A stretch of DNA of 64,000 nt from Amycolatopsis alkalitolerans (GTDB lineage Bacteria; Actinomycetota; Actinomycetes; Mycobacteriales; Pseudonocardiaceae): assembly GCF_006152065.1 (NCBI RefSeq), contig NZ_VDFW01000027.1, positions 29,545 to 93,544 on the forward strand, read 5' to 3'. The position numbers and the translations under genes are program-made. Below are positions 17,300 through 26,056 of this stretch, piece after piece. The notes beneath the pieces are model-generated. The model was not told where the DNA came from, made no database searches, and was given only the letters and a program-made list of their open reading frames with translations. Numbering within the stretch: the stretch's first letter is position 1; the number at the start of each line of letters is the position of its first letter.

Positions 17300-18118
17300 G
17301 TGAGCGCAGCGGCAGGGCGCACGACCTCTCGACGACGCGAGGCGGCCGGCGGCATCCCCGCGCGGAGCGTCGATGGCGAGCGGCTGCTCGCGGTCTTCGC
17401 GAGCCTGGTGGAGCCCATCGGCCGGTCGTTGCCACCGAACAGCGAAGTCGTGCTCCATGACCTGAGCATGTTGCCCAACTCGATCGTCGCCGTGCACGGC
17501 GACGTGACGGGCCGCAGCGTCGGCGATCCCGCGACGGACCTGTTGCTGGAACACCTCATGCGCGGCGCGGAAGGCCATCTGGTCGACTACGAGACGAAGC
17601 TGCCGGACGGCAGGCGACTGCGCTCCTCGACGATGATCATCAAGGATGTGGCTGGCACCCCGGCCGCCGCGCTGTGCATCAACACAGACGTCTCGGCCTG
17701 GGAAACGGTACGGCGCATCGCGGAGTCCATGGCCGGTGAGACGACATCGGCCCCCGGCGCCGAGGCGTCCACATCGGACGCCCCACGCGTGGCTTCCCCG
17801 CGGTACCAGGGGCCGAAGGCGAGCACTGAGGCGTTCGTGCACGACGTGGACGAGCTCGCCGCGATCCTGATCGAACGGACGATCGCCGAGGTCGGGCTGC
17901 CCGTCGAACTGATGCGCAAGGAACACAAGATGCGGGTGGTGGAGCAGCTGCGCGAACGCGGCATGTTCCTGCTCAAGGACGCCGTCGAGATGGTCGCGAC
18001 GGCATTGTCGGTCACCCGGTTCACGATCTACAACTACCTCAACGAAATCGCCGGCCAGATTCCCGATTCCGCGGACCGGGGCGCTGCTGGGAAGCCGGCA
18101 AGACGGAAGGACGGCTGA
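17300..18118 (+). CDS. YheO/DauR-like PAS and helix-turn-helix transcriptional regulator
   Basis: 272 aa. The GTG start follows GGAAGGA. The N-terminal YheO-type PAS domain (about 27-150) has LPPNSEVVLHDLSMLPNSIV and a DGRRLRSSTMIIKD strand. The linker (150-185) is Ala/Pro-rich. The C-terminal HTH_22 domain (about 190-250) has VEMVATALSVTRFTIYNYL as the recognition region. In Pseudomonas, DauR of this family controls D-arginine catabolism, so an amino-acid-like ligand is plausible. It is divergent from the peptide ABC operon and one base ahead of the PLP-enzyme gene, so it probably controls both. Confidence 0.85.
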   Translation: MSAAAGRTTSRRREAAGGIPARSVDGERLLAVFASLVEPIGRSLPPNSEVVLHDLSMLPNSIVAVHGDVTGRSVGDPATDLLLEHLMRGAEGHLVDYETKLPDGRRLRSSTMIIKDVAGTPAAALCINTDVSAWETVRRIAESMAGETTSAPGAEASTSDAPRVASPRYQGPKASTEAFVHDVDELAAILIERTIAEVGLPVELMRKEHKMRVVEQLRERGMFLLKDAVEMVATALSVTRFTIYNYLNEIAGQIPDSADRGAAGKPARRKDG

Positions 18119-18119
18119 G

Positions 18120-19319
18120 GTGAACCAAGCGGCGGCGTTCGACGCGCTGACCCCGGACCTGCTCCGGGCCCGGGGCAGTCTCAAGTGGACGAGGTACGGC
18201 GAGGACTCGCTGGCCGCCTTCGTCGCGGAGATGGATTTCGGGACCGCACCGCCGATCCTGCAGGCGCTGCACGCGGCCGTGGACACCATGAACTTCGGGT
18301 ACCTGCCCCCCGCTATGGCCGACGCGATGTCGCAGGCGTGCGCGGAATGGCAATCGCGCCGGTACGGCTGGCGAGTCCCGCCCGAGGACGTCCATCCGAT
18401 CCCCGACGTGATCAAGGCGCTGGAAATCGCGATCGAGCACTTCTCCCGTCCGGGCAGCCCGGTCATCCTGACCACCCCGGCGTACATGCCGTTTCTGACC
18501 GTGCCCGGGCTGCTCGGCCGGGAGATCATCCAGGTGCCCATGGCGCTGGATGGGCAGCGTCACGTGTTCGACCTCGACGGGATCGACGCGGCCTACCGCG
18601 CCGGCGGCGACCTGCTCATCCTGTGCAACCCGTACAACCCGCTCGGCCGGGTGTTCACCGCGGCGGAGCTGACGGCGCTGGCCGAGGTCGTCGACCGGCA
18701 CGGTGGTCGCGTGTTCTCCGACGAGATCCACGCGCCGCTCACCTATCCCGGGCACACCCACGTGCCGTACGCGTCCCTGTCGGAGACCACGGCCGCGCAC
18801 ACCGTGACCGCCACCTCCGCCTCGAAGGCGTGGAACCTGCCCGGGCTGAAATGCGCGCAACTGATCATCACCAGCGAGGCCGACGCGCGGACTCTCGCGG
18901 ACGCCGGCCCGTTCGCCACACACGGCGCGAGCAACCTTGGCGTGGTGGCCAACACCGCCGCGTTCACCTCCGGCGGGCAATGGCTCGACGATGTGATCGG
19001 CTACCTCGACCAGAACCGGTACGCACTGGCCTCCTTGCTGGCCGAGCACCTACCCGGGGTGGGTTACCGGATTCCCGAAGGCACCTACCTCGCCTGGCTC
19101 GACTTGCGCGCCCTCGGTCTGGGCGACAATCCGGGCGAGATCCTTCACGAACGGGCCGGCATCGTACTCGTCGACGGGCCGGCCTGCGGTGAGCCGGGCC
19201 GCGGCTACGCCCGGTTGAACTTCGCCACCCCACGCCCCATCCTGGAGCGGCTAGTGACCGGTATCGCCGAGGCAGCGCAACGATTCGGCGGCCAGATCGT
19301 CGAACCACAAGCTGGTTGA
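18120..19319 (+). CDS. MalY/PatB-type PLP enzyme (C-S lyase or aminotransferase)
   Basis: 399 aa, fold type I. The Schiff-base Lys is in TATSASKAWNLPGLKCA (about residue 239). LCNPYNPLGRVF carries the Asn and Asp/Tyr partners, SDEIHAPLTY the pyridine-N Asp, and the C-terminal YARLNFATP the carboxylate-binding Arg. The SASKAWN motif is characteristic of the MalY/PatB cystathionine beta-lyase group, which cleaves C-S bonds of cysteine conjugates but also includes transaminases. It is co-transcribed with the PAS/HTH regulator, so it likely works on the product of the divergent import/hydrolysis operon. Confidence 0.87.
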   Translation: MNQAAAFDALTPDLLRARGSLKWTRYGEDSLAAFVAEMDFGTAPPILQALHAAVDTMNFGYLPPAMADAMSQACAEWQSRRYGWRVPPEDVHPIPDVIKALEIAIEHFSRPGSPVILTTPAYMPFLTVPGLLGREIIQVPMALDGQRHVFDLDGIDAAYRAGGDLLILCNPYNPLGRVFTAAELTALAEVVDRHGGRVFSDEIHAPLTYPGHTHVPYASLSETTAAHTVTATSASKAWNLPGLKCAQLIITSEADARTLADAGPFATHGASNLGVVANTAAFTSGGQWLDDVIGYLDQNRYALASLLAEHLPGVGYRIPEGTYLAWLDLRALGLGDNPGEILHERAGIVLVDGPACGEPGRGYARLNFATPRPILERLVTGIAEAAQRFGGQIVEPQAG

Positions 19320-19418
19320 CGCGGCAGCCACCGAAAACGGTGGACCTTCTGATGTCCTGTTTGAAACGCCCTGCTGCGCGAGCGTGGCGTACGCCGCACT
19401 CCCACCACGTAGCACGTT

Positions 19419-19850
19419 CTAGCCGAGGACACGGACGAGCAAAGCGGCGAGACGATCGCGTTCGGTGGACGGCAAGGCGCGGAGCAGGTCAGCCTGAACG
19501 GCGGAGAGTGTTGCGTCCAGTTCCGTTAGCCGTCGTTTTCCTGATGGGGTCATGGTGATCAGGTTGCGGCGGCGGTCGCTGGGGTCCGGAGCGCGCGCGA
19601 CGTGGCCTTGACTGGTCAGCTCACTGAGCATGGTGTGCATGTCGCTCTGGTCGATTCCGCACCGCTGGCCGATCCGTACCTGACTGTCGGGGCCGAACTC
19701 GTCAAGCGCGGCGAGTATCGCGAAGTGGTAGGCGCGCCCGCCGATAGCGGTCATCGCGTCGTTGATGAGCCGGTGCCCCCGCGCGGCCGCCTTGTTGATC
19801 AGCCAGCTCGGTTTGCTGCGCAGGCGGGTGGGCGTTTCCTCCAGCTCCAT
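19419..19850 (-). CDS. MarR-family transcriptional regulator
   Basis: 143 aa. The winged helix (about 35-115) contains QVRIGQRCGIDQSDMHTMLSE as the recognition part and the wing DPSDRRRNLITMTPSGKRRL. It is divergent from the GlcG/HbpS-like gene at 19944. The 93 bases between them contain three CTTGGT-N3-ACCAAG palindromes, the expected shape of MarR operators, so it very probably represses both itself and its neighbour. There is no conserved redox Cys at the OhrR position; the ligand is unknown. Confidence 0.88.
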   Translation of the reverse strand: MELEETPTRLRSKPSWLINKAAARGHRLINDAMTAIGGRAYHFAILAALDEFGPDSQVRIGQRCGIDQSDMHTMLSELTSQGHVARAPDPSDRRRNLITMTPSGKRRLTELDATLSAVQADLLRALPSTERDRLAALLVRVLG

Positions 19851-19870
19851 GCACCCAGTCTAGCCAATCC

Positions 19871-19926
19871 CTTGGTCACACCAAGCTTGTGTTATTCTTG
19901 GTCACACCAAGCTTGGTGCGACCAAG
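19871..19926. promoter_or_regulatory. triple MarR operator CTTGGT-N3-ACCAAG
   Basis: Three perfect 15-base palindromes: 19871-19885 and 19897-19911 (centre CAC) and 19912-19926 (centre GCG). The second and third abut; the first is one turn further away (26 bases start to start). The first two copies are part of a 19-base direct repeat. A -10-like TATTCT (19893-19898) lies between the first and second copies, so binding would cover the promoter and start site of the rightward gene. Confidence 0.75.
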
Positions 19927-19943
19927 AAAGAAGGAGTGGACAG

Positions 19944-20363
19944 ATGTCGCTGACTTTGGACGAAGCGCGAGCCGTCAGCGCACGCGTGTGTGCACACGCT
20001 GCCAGAATTGGCGCCCAGGTCACCGTCGCGATTGTTGACGATGGCGGGCACCTGCAGGTTCTTGATCGCATGGACGGCGCGTCTCCGCTGTCGGCGCGCG
20101 TCGCCCCAGTGAAGGCGTCCAGTGTCGCGCTGTTCCACCGCGACGGCCGGGAGTTGATGAGTTTCCAGCAGGCGTGGCCCGCGCAGTTCGCGCAGATAGA
20201 TCAGATAGCCGGAACGCCCATCATGGCGGGCGCGGGCTCGCGGCTGATACGGCGCGGCGATGCCGTTGCCGGTGCAATTGCAGTCAGTGGAGCCTCGCCC
20301 GACCAAGATGACGCGTGCGCCGAGGCCGGGCTCGGTTCACTTTCGCCCTCGGTGCCGGCATAG
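19944..20363 (+). CDS. GlcG/HbpS-like protein
   Basis: 139 aa, the usual family length (heme-binding GlcG/HbpS, formerly DUF336). It starts MSLTLDEARAVSARV, continues with VTVAIVDDGGHLQVLDRMDGA, and ends with the glycine-rich segment (RGDAVAGAIAVSGASPDQDDACAEAGL). ATG at 19944 follows AAGGAG. HbpS binds heme in Streptomyces, but many homologues have no proven function. Third positions are less GC-rich than in the neighbours, and with the adjacent tRNA gene this could mark a transferred cassette. It is under apparent MarR control. Confidence 0.82.
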   Translation: MSLTLDEARAVSARVCAHAARIGAQVTVAIVDDGGHLQVLDRMDGASPLSARVAPVKASSVALFHRDGRELMSFQQAWPAQFAQIDQIAGTPIMAGAGSRLIRRGDAVAGAIAVSGASPDQDDACAEAGLGSLSPSVPA

Positions 20364-20446
20364 CTTGGCACCAGCAGCCGGCCGAACGGCATGCCACGCC
20401 GGTAGTTGTGAATGCCCGCGGCGGGGTAGTCGATGTTGCGAGCCAT
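20364..20446 (-). pseudogene. possible remnant ORF next to tRNA-Val
   Basis: A minus-strand reading starts MARNIDYPAAGIHNYRRG at 20446 and continues with an ordinary composition (FGRLLVPSY) before it runs into the antisense of the GlcG-like gene. The first 28 or so codons look protein-like, but no intact gene fits. It may be the stump of a gene cut by insertion of the MarR cassette, or chance. Confidence 0.2.
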
Positions 20447-20453
20447 TCACTTG

Positions 20454-20525
20454 TGGGCGCAGCAGGGTTCGAACCTGCGACCCCCTCCTTGTAAGGGAGG
20501 TGCTCTTCCGCTGAGCTATGCGCCC
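20454..20525 (-). tRNA. tRNA-Val (anticodon TAC)
   Basis: A complete cloverleaf on the minus strand: acceptor GGGCGCA with TGCGCCC, D-stem GCTC/GAGC, anticodon stem CCTCC/GGAGG around loop CTTACAA (anticodon TAC), T-stem GCAGG/CCTGC around TTCGAAC, and discriminator A at 20454. The 3' CCA is not encoded. The variable loop is five bases. Confidence 0.95.
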
Positions 20526-20530
20526 CTCGT

Positions 20531-20555
20531 CCCGGCGGCGGCACGCGCCGCCGGG
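20531..20555 (-). terminator. hairpin terminator between ahpE and tRNA-Val
   Basis: CCCGGCGGCG (20531-20540) pairs perfectly with CGCCGCCGGG (20546-20555) around a five-base loop. It lies 11 bases beyond the peroxiredoxin stop and 5 bases before the tRNA 5' end. There is no T-tract. Confidence 0.65.
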
Positions 20556-20566
20556 GCAAGCGAAAT

Positions 20567-21031
20567 TCAGCCGGCCAGTTCGGCCACGGCCTTCTTCCAG
20601 GCTTCCTGGTCGCGCGCTTCACCGGGCTGGTTGACCTCGGCGAACCGGACGACCCCGGCCTTGTCGATCAGGAACGTACCGCGGACGGCAAGCCCCGCGG
20701 CCTCGTTGAACACACCGTAGAGCTTCGCGACCTCGCCGTGCGGCCAGAAGTCCGACAGCAGCGGGAACTGGTAACCCTGCTGCTCGGCCCAAGCCTTGAG
20801 CGAGAACGGTGTGTCGACCGACACACCGAGTACCTGCACGCCATTGCCGTCGTATTCGGCGAACTCGTCGCGCAGCTGGCACAGCTCACCGGTGCAGATC
20901 CCGCTGAACGCGAACGGGTAGAACACGAGCAGCACGGGCTTGTCGTTCTGGAACGACGACAGGGTCACGGATTGCTTGTTGTAGTCGTTGAGCCTGAAAT
21001 CCGGGGCCTTCGAACCGATCTCGACCGCCAT
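20567..21031 (-). CDS. ahpE: AhpE-type peroxiredoxin
   Basis: 154 aa from ATG at 21031 (MAVEIGSKAPDFRLND), with AGAGGTG upstream. It reduces peroxides in the cytoplasm. The peroxidatic Cys is in YPFAFSGICTGELCQLRDEF, matching the PxxxTxxC pattern of the fold with a Ser/Gly variation, and a second Cys lies four residues on. The length and the GVSVDTPFSLKAWAEQQG segment fit mycobacterial AhpE, a one-Cys enzyme reduced by mycoredoxin or mycothiol. It is 55 bases downstream of the DUF3052 gene, in the same direction. Confidence 0.88.
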   Translation of the reverse strand: MAVEIGSKAPDFRLNDYNKQSVTLSSFQNDKPVLLVFYPFAFSGICTGELCQLRDEFAEYDGNGVQVLGVSVDTPFSLKAWAEQQGYQFPLLSDFWPHGEVAKLYGVFNEAAGLAVRGTFLIDKAGVVRFAEVNQPGEARDQEAWKKAVAELAG

Positions 21032-21085
21032 CTGGGACACCTCTCGCGTCGCGCGTCGCCTGCCTGCGAGCTCCAACCTTACCGG

Positions 21086-21514
21086 TCAGCGCTTCGACTT
21101 CGACTTCGGTGAGACGAGTTTCGTACCCGCCCAGTTCGGCCCGACGCTGATGTTGGACGTCTGCGCGAGCCCGACCGTCGGCACCGCCTCCGCGATATCG
21201 CTCGGCTCGACATGTCCGGGTTGTCCCGTCTTGGGCGTCAGCACCCAGATGACGCCGCTCTCGTCGAGGGGTGCGCGGGCGTCCATGATCGCGTCGACCA
21301 GGTCGCCGTCGTCCTGCCGCCACCACAGCAGCACGACGTCGATGACCTCGTCGGCGTCCTCGTCGAGGAGCTCGCCACCGATATGTTCTTCGATCGCCAC
21401 GCGGAGGTCGTCATCGACGTCCTCGTCCCATCCGATCTCCTGAACCACCATGTCCGGCTTGATGCCAAGCCTCTCGGCGACGCTGTTGTAGTCAGCGTCT
21501 CCAGCGGCGACCAC
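21086..21514 (-). CDS. DUF3052 family protein
   Basis: About 142 aa. GTG at 21514 is chosen because GGAGG lies nine bases upstream. A second GTG nine bases earlier overlaps that site. The protein is acidic (IGWDEDVDDDLRVAIEEHIG, LDEDADEVIDVVLLWWRQDD), then has an AxxPLDESGVIWVLTPKTG core and a basic tail (SPKSKSKR). The family is conserved and of unknown function in actinobacteria, very often beside aceE and ahpE as here, which hints at a link to central metabolism or redox state. Confidence 0.82.
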   Translation of the reverse strand: MVAAGDADYNSVAERLGIKPDMVVQEIGWDEDVDDDLRVAIEEHIGGELLDEDADEVIDVVLLWWRQDDGDLVDAIMDARAPLDESGVIWVLTPKTGQPGHVEPSDIAEAVPTVGLAQTSNISVGPNWAGTKLVSPKSKSKR

Positions 21515-21897
21515 TGCTTTCACTCCTCCAACTACGACGGGCGACCGGACGATCCGGTCACTCGGATACACGGGATGGGGTTAGCGAACACGCCCGCGGC
21601 CCGCGGCGCAACCGTCCACACCGGATCTGTGCCAACTCGTTCCCCGCCCCAGGGGCCGCTGACCTCGCCGGACGCCCCTTCCGCACCGCATTTCGCCGCG
21701 GTCGATCCGCGTGACCTAGGGTGGAGATGTCTCGCGCGCGCGTGCGCGTGCGGTATTCGCGAATCCGGCCGCGGGACAGGCAAACGTTACCGCCGAGTAG
21801 CGATGACGGAGGCCCGGAAAGAGACGACGATGGCAGCAGGGACGGCCGGCGGCGGCCGCGCCCTGACATGCGAAGTGACGACTGGCTAGGAGATCCC
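21515..21897. other. divergent region upstream of aceE
   Basis: 383 bases without a credible gene. It contains a 20-base perfectly alternating pyrimidine-purine tract (21733-21752, CG repeats with two TG steps), which favours left-handed DNA, followed at once by the palindrome ATTCGCGAAT (21755-21764). A TAGGGT hexamer at 21717-21722 could be a -10. An open frame extends upstream of the aceE start into this region but has no homology-like features. Confidence 0.45.
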
Positions 21898-24708
21898 TTG
21901 GCCCCGCGAAACGACCAGGCCGCGCCCGGTGGCGCCCGCACCCCGCAGGCGCCGGCGCGCGTACGCGTCATCCGCGACGGATTGGCCGCCCACCTGCCCG
22001 ACATCGACCCGGAGGAGACAGCCGAATGGCTGGATTCCTTCGACGAGGCACTCGCCCGTGGCGGGCAGCAGCGCGCCCGCTACCTGATGTTGCGGATCCT
22101 GGAACGTGCCCGTGAGCGCAACGTCGGCGTGCCGCCGCTGAGCGCGACGGACTACGTGAACACGATCCCCACCGAGAACGAGCCCTGGTTCCCCGGCGAC
22201 GAGGAGATCGAGCGCCGCTACCGCGCGTACATCCGGTGGAACGCGGCGATCATGGTGCACCGGGCCCAGCGGCCGGGGGTCGGCGTCGGCGGTCACATCT
22301 CCACCTACGCGTCGTCGGCCGCTCTCTACGAGGTCGGCTTCAACCACTTCTTCCGCGGCAAGGACCACTCCGGCGGCGGTGACCAGGTCTTCTTCCAGGG
22401 CCACGCCTCCCCCGGCATGTATGCCCGCGCCTTCCTCGAGGGCCGCCTGTCCGAGCGGCAACTCGACGGGTTCCGCCAGGAGTACTCGCACGCGGGCGAG
22501 GGCGGCGGCCTGCCGTCGTACCCGCACCCGCGGCTGATGCGGGAGTTCTGGGAGTACCCGACGGTGTCCATGGGCCTCGGCCCGATGAACGCCATCTACC
22601 AGGCCCGGTTCAACCGCTACCTGCGTGACCGCGGTCTCCGCGACACCGACGACCAGCACGTATGGGCGTTCCTCGGCGACGGCGAGATGGACGAGGCGGA
22701 GTCGCGCGGCCTGATCCACGTGGCCGCCGGGGAGGGCCTGGACAACCTGACCTTCGTCGTCAACTGCAACCTCCAGCGCCTCGACGGCCCGGTCCGCGGC
22801 AACGGGAAGATCATCCAGGAGCTCGAGGCCTACTTCCGGGGCGCGGGCTGGAACGTGATCAAGGTGATCTGGGGCCGCGAGTGGGACAAGCTGCTGTCCG
22901 CCGACCGCGACGGCGCCCTGGTCAACCTGATGAACGTCACCCCCGACGGCGACTACCAGACCTACAAGGCCAACGACGGCGCGTATGTCCGCGAGCACTT
23001 CTTCGGCCGCGACCCGCGCACGAAGGACCTGGTCAAGGACCTGACCGACGCCGAGATCTGGAACCTCAAGCGCGGCGGCCACGACTACCGCAAGGTGTAC
23101 GCGGCGTACAAGGCGGCGATGGAGCACCACGGCCAGCCGACGGTGATCCTGGCGCACACCATCAAGGGCTACGGCCTCGGCCCGGCGTTCGAGGGCCGCA
23201 ACGCCACGCACCAGATGAAGAAGCTCACCCTCGACGACCTGAAGCTCTTCCGCGACTCGCAACGCATCCCGATCAGCGACGAGGACCTGGAGCGCGACCC
23301 GAAGCTCCCGCCGTACTACCACCCCGGCAAGAACTCGCCGGAGATCGAGTACATGATCGGCCGCCGGCGCGCGCTCGGCGGGTTCCTGCCGGAGCGGCGG
23401 GCGAACCGGGCGAAGGCGCTCGTGCTGCCGGGCGACAAGGTGTACGAGGCCGTCCGCAAGGGCTCGGGCAAGCAGGAGGTCGCCACCACGATGGCGTTCG
23501 TCCGGCTGGTCCGGGAACTGGCCAAGGACAAGGAGATCGGCTCGCGGCTCGTGCCGATCATCCCGGACGAGGCGCGCACGTTCGGCCTCGACTCGATGTT
23601 CCCCACGGCAAAGATCTACAACCCGCACGGCCAGACCTACACCTCGGTGGACGCCAACCTGATGCTGGCGTACAAGGAATCCGAGCACGGCCAGCTGCTG
23701 CACGAGGGCATCAACGAGGCCGGTTCGACGGCCTCGTTCACCGCGGTCGGCACGTCCTACGCGACGCACGGCGAGCCGATGATCCCGATCTACATCTTCT
23801 ACTCGATGTTCGGGTTCCAGCGCACCGGCGACGGCCTGTACGCGGCCGCGGACCAGATGGCGCGCGGGTTCGTGCTCGGCGCGACGGCCGGGCGCACCAC
23901 GCTGACCGGTGAGGGGCTGCAGCACGCGGACGGGCATTCGCTGCTGCTGGCGCACGGGAACCCGGCGGTGGTCTCCTACGACCCGGCGTGGTCGTTCGAG
24001 ATCGCGCATATCGTCAAGGCGGGCCTGCACCGGATGTACGGCGAAACGGGCCCGGACGGAAACGGCGAGAACGTCTTCTACTACCTGACGATCTACAACG
24101 AGCCCTACCAGCAGCCGGCCGAGCCGGAGAACCTCGACGTGGACGGGCTGCTGCGCGGCCTGTACCGCTACGCCGAAGCGCCCGCCGGGGACGGTCTCCA
24201 GGCGCAGATCCTGGTCTCCGGCGTGACGATGCCGGACGCGCTCAAGGCGCAGCGGCTGCTCGCCGAAGAGTGGGGCGTGCGGGCCGCGGTGTGGTCGGCC
24301 ACGTCGTGGTCGGAGCTGCGCCGGGAGGCCGTCGAGATCGACCGGGAGAACCTGCTGCACCCGGAGGCCGAGCCGCGCGTGCCGTACGTGACGCAGGCCC
24401 TCGAGGGCGCGCCGGGGCCGATCGTGGCGGTGTCGGACTGGATGCGCGCGGTACCGGACCTGATCCGCCCGTGGGTGCCGGCCGACATGATCACGCTCGG
24501 CACCGACGGGTTCGGTTTCTCCGACACCAGGCCGGCGGCGCGGCGCCACTTCCTGGTGGACGCCGAGTCGATCGTGGTCGCGACGCTGACCGGGCTCGCC
24601 CGCCAGGGCAAGCTCGACCAGTCGAAGGTCACCGACGCGACGCGCAGGTACCGGATCGACGACGTGTCCGCCGCCGGGCCACAGCTGTCCGATTCGGGCA
24701 ACGCATGA
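21898..24708 (+). CDS. aceE: pyruvate dehydrogenase E1 component, homodimeric type
   Basis: About 936 aa from a TTG start at 21898, chosen for AGGAG five bases upstream and agreement with family N-termini. The enzyme decarboxylates pyruvate with thiamine diphosphate and acetylates the E2 lipoyl domain, feeding acetyl-CoA. The ThDP motif is [17 protein letters not shown] through [11 protein letters not shown] (about residues 258-305). The substrate-channel His is in the SYATHGEP region, and the [11 protein letters not shown] segment is conserved in AceE. E2 and E3 genes are not in this window. The stop overlaps the start of the lactate dehydrogenase gene, an unusual and suggestive coupling. 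Confidence 0.95.
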   Translation: MAPRNDQAAPGGARTPQAPARVRVIRDGLAAHLPDIDPEETAEWLDSFDEALARGGQQRARYLMLRILERARERNVGVPPLSATDYVNTIPTENEPWFPGDEEIERRYRAYIRWNAAIMVHRAQRPGVGVGGHISTYASSAALYEVGFNHFFRGKDHSGGGDQVFFQGHASPGMYARAFLEGRLSERQLDGFRQEYSHAGEGGGLPSYPHPRLMREFWEYPTVSMGLGPMNAIYQARFNRYLRDRGLRDTDDQHVWAFLGDGEMDEAESRGLIHVAAGEGLDNLTFVVNCNLQRLDGPVRGNGKIIQELEAYFRGAGWNVIKVIWGREWDKLLSADRDGALVNLMNVTPDGDYQTYKANDGAYVREHFFGRDPRTKDLVKDLTDAEIWNLKRGGHDYRKVYAAYKAAMEHHGQPTVILAHTIKGYGLGPAFEGRNATHQMKKLTLDDLKLFRDSQRIPISDEDLERDPKLPPYYHPGKNSPEIEYMIGRRRALGGFLPERRANRAKALVLPGDKVYEAVRKGSGKQEVATTMAFVRLVRELAKDKEIGSRLVPIIPDEARTFGLDSMFPTAKIYNPHGQTYTSVDANLMLAYKESEHGQLLHEGINEAGSTASFTAVGTSYATHGEPMIPIYIFYSMFGFQRTGDGLYAAADQMARGFVLGATAGRTTLTGEGLQHADGHSLLLAHGNPAVVSYDPAWSFEIAHIVKAGLHRMYGETGPDGNGENVFYYLTIYNEPYQQPAEPENLDVDGLLRGLYRYAEAPAGDGLQAQILVSGVTMPDALKAQRLLAEEWGVRAAVWSATSWSELRREAVEIDRENLLHPEAEPRVPYVTQALEGAPGPIVAVSDWMRAVPDLIRPWVPADMITLGTDGFGFSDTRPAARRHFLVDAESIVVATLTGLARQGKLDQSKVTDATRRYRIDDVSAAGPQLSDSGNA

Positions 24709-25916
24709 CGAAGAGGCAGGTGCCGCGGGTCTCGCAGCTACGCGAGATCCTGCGGCCGAAGCCGGTCGTGCTGAACCCGGCCGAACGCAGGCTCGGCAAC
24801 GCGCACACGATCGCCGACCTGCGCACGATCGCCCGGCTGCGCACGCCGCGCGCGGTGTTCGACTACACCGACGGCGCCGCGGAACTCGAAGACAGCCTGC
24901 GCCGCGCGCGCCAGGCGTTCCGCCGGGTCGAGTTCCATCCCAACGTGCTGCGCGGGGTCGCGGACGTGGACACGAGCGTGACGGTGCTCGGGCAGCGCTC
25001 GGCGCTGCCGTTCGCGTTCGCGCCCACCGGGTTCACCCGGATGATGCACCATGAGGGCGAGCGCGCGGTCGCCCATGTGGCGCAACGCGAAGGCATCCCC
25101 ATGGCGCTGTCGACGATGGGCACGACGTCGATCGAGGACGTCGCCGCGACCGCGCCCGACGCGCGGAAATGGTTCCAGCTCTACGTCTGGCGCGACCACG
25201 GCGCGGGCAAGGACCTGATGCGGCGGGCGCACGAAGCGGGTTACGACACGCTGCTGCTGACCGTGGACACGCCGGTGGGCGGGGCGCGGATGCGTGACGT
25301 GCGCAACGGCCTGACCATCCCGCCGACGCTCACCTTGCGCACTTTCCTCGACGGCGCAACGCATCCGGCGTGGTGGTTCAACCTGCTCACCACCGAACCG
25401 CTGCGGTTCGCCTCGCTCGAGTCGTGGAGCGGGACGGTCGCCGAGCTGATCAACACCTTGTTCGACCCGGAGCTGAGCTTCGACGATCTGGACTGGGTGC
25501 GCGAAAGCTGGCCGGGAAAGCTTGTGGTGAAAGGGATCCAGAACGCCGACGACGCGCGCGACGTGGTGAAGCACGGTGCGGACGCGGTGGTGCTGTCCAA
25601 CCACGGCGGCCGCCAGCTCGACCGCGCCCCGACGCCGCTGGAGCTGCTGGCCCCCACGCTGGACGCGCTGAACGGGGACGCCGAGGTCTGGCTCGACACG
25701 GGCATCCTGTCGGGCGGTGACATCGTCGCGGCGCTGGCTCAGGGCGCGACGACCTGCCTCGTCGCGCGGGCCTACCTCTACGGCCTGATGGCCGGCGGCG
25801 AACGTGGCGTGCAGCGATGCGTGGACATCCTGCGCACGGAGATCGTGCGGACCATGCAGCTGCTGGGCGTGCGCACGATCGGCGCACTGCGGCCCACCCA
25901 CGCCACCTTGCGCTGA
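24705..25916 (+). CDS. lldD: FMN-dependent L-lactate dehydrogenase (alpha-hydroxyacid oxidase family)
   Basis: 403 aa from ATG at 24705, overlapping aceE by four bases. The (beta/alpha)8 FMN fold shows [28 protein letters not shown], Lys in [13 protein letters not shown] and catalytic His in [36 protein letters not shown] matches LldD/glycolate oxidase types. It oxidises L-lactate (or another 2-hydroxyacid) to pyruvate, the substrate of AceE. A lactate permease follows 140 bases later. Homologues include the mycofactocin-associated MftD, but no other mft genes are here. Confidence 0.87.
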   Translation: MTKRQVPRVSQLREILRPKPVVLNPAERRLGNAHTIADLRTIARLRTPRAVFDYTDGAAELEDSLRRARQAFRRVEFHPNVLRGVADVDTSVTVLGQRSALPFAFAPTGFTRMMHHEGERAVAHVAQREGIPMALSTMGTTSIEDVAATAPDARKWFQLYVWRDHGAGKDLMRRAHEAGYDTLLLTVDTPVGGARMRDVRNGLTIPPTLTLRTFLDGATHPAWWFNLLTTEPLRFASLESWSGTVAELINTLFDPELSFDDLDWVRESWPGKLVVKGIQNADDARDVVKHGADAVVLSNHGGRQLDRAPTPLELLAPTLDALNGDAEVWLDTGILSGGDIVAALAQGATTCLVARAYLYGLMAGGERGVQRCVDILRTEIVRTMQLLGVRTIGALRPTHATLR

Positions 25917-25976
25917 ACGACGCTGCGCCATTCAGAGCAGCAATCCCCCGCGGTATCAATCAGTGGAACGCCACGC

Positions 25977-26006
25977 TTGACGTCCCCGGTACGGCCTCTT
26001 GATGAT
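25977..26006 (+). promoter_or_regulatory. candidate promoter of the lactate permease gene
   Basis: TTGACG (25977-25982), an 18-base spacer and GATGAT (26001-26006). It lies 50 bases before the permease start and would allow transcription independent of aceE-lldD. Confidence 0.35.
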
Positions 26007-26056
26007 CTGCCACGCACTGCGGAAAACGGATTCCGCATGGTGGAATTGAGGTCGGC

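Noticed and set aside
19602..19943. Longer N-terminus for the GlcG-like protein
   Set aside because: The extension would run through the triple operator and the MarR gene; ATG at 19944 has an AAGGAG site.
21886..24549. Open frame of almost 900 codons antisense to aceE
   Set aside because: Composition (Val/Arg/His/Leu repeats) is the usual mirror of a GC-rich gene, and aceE itself is unmistakable.
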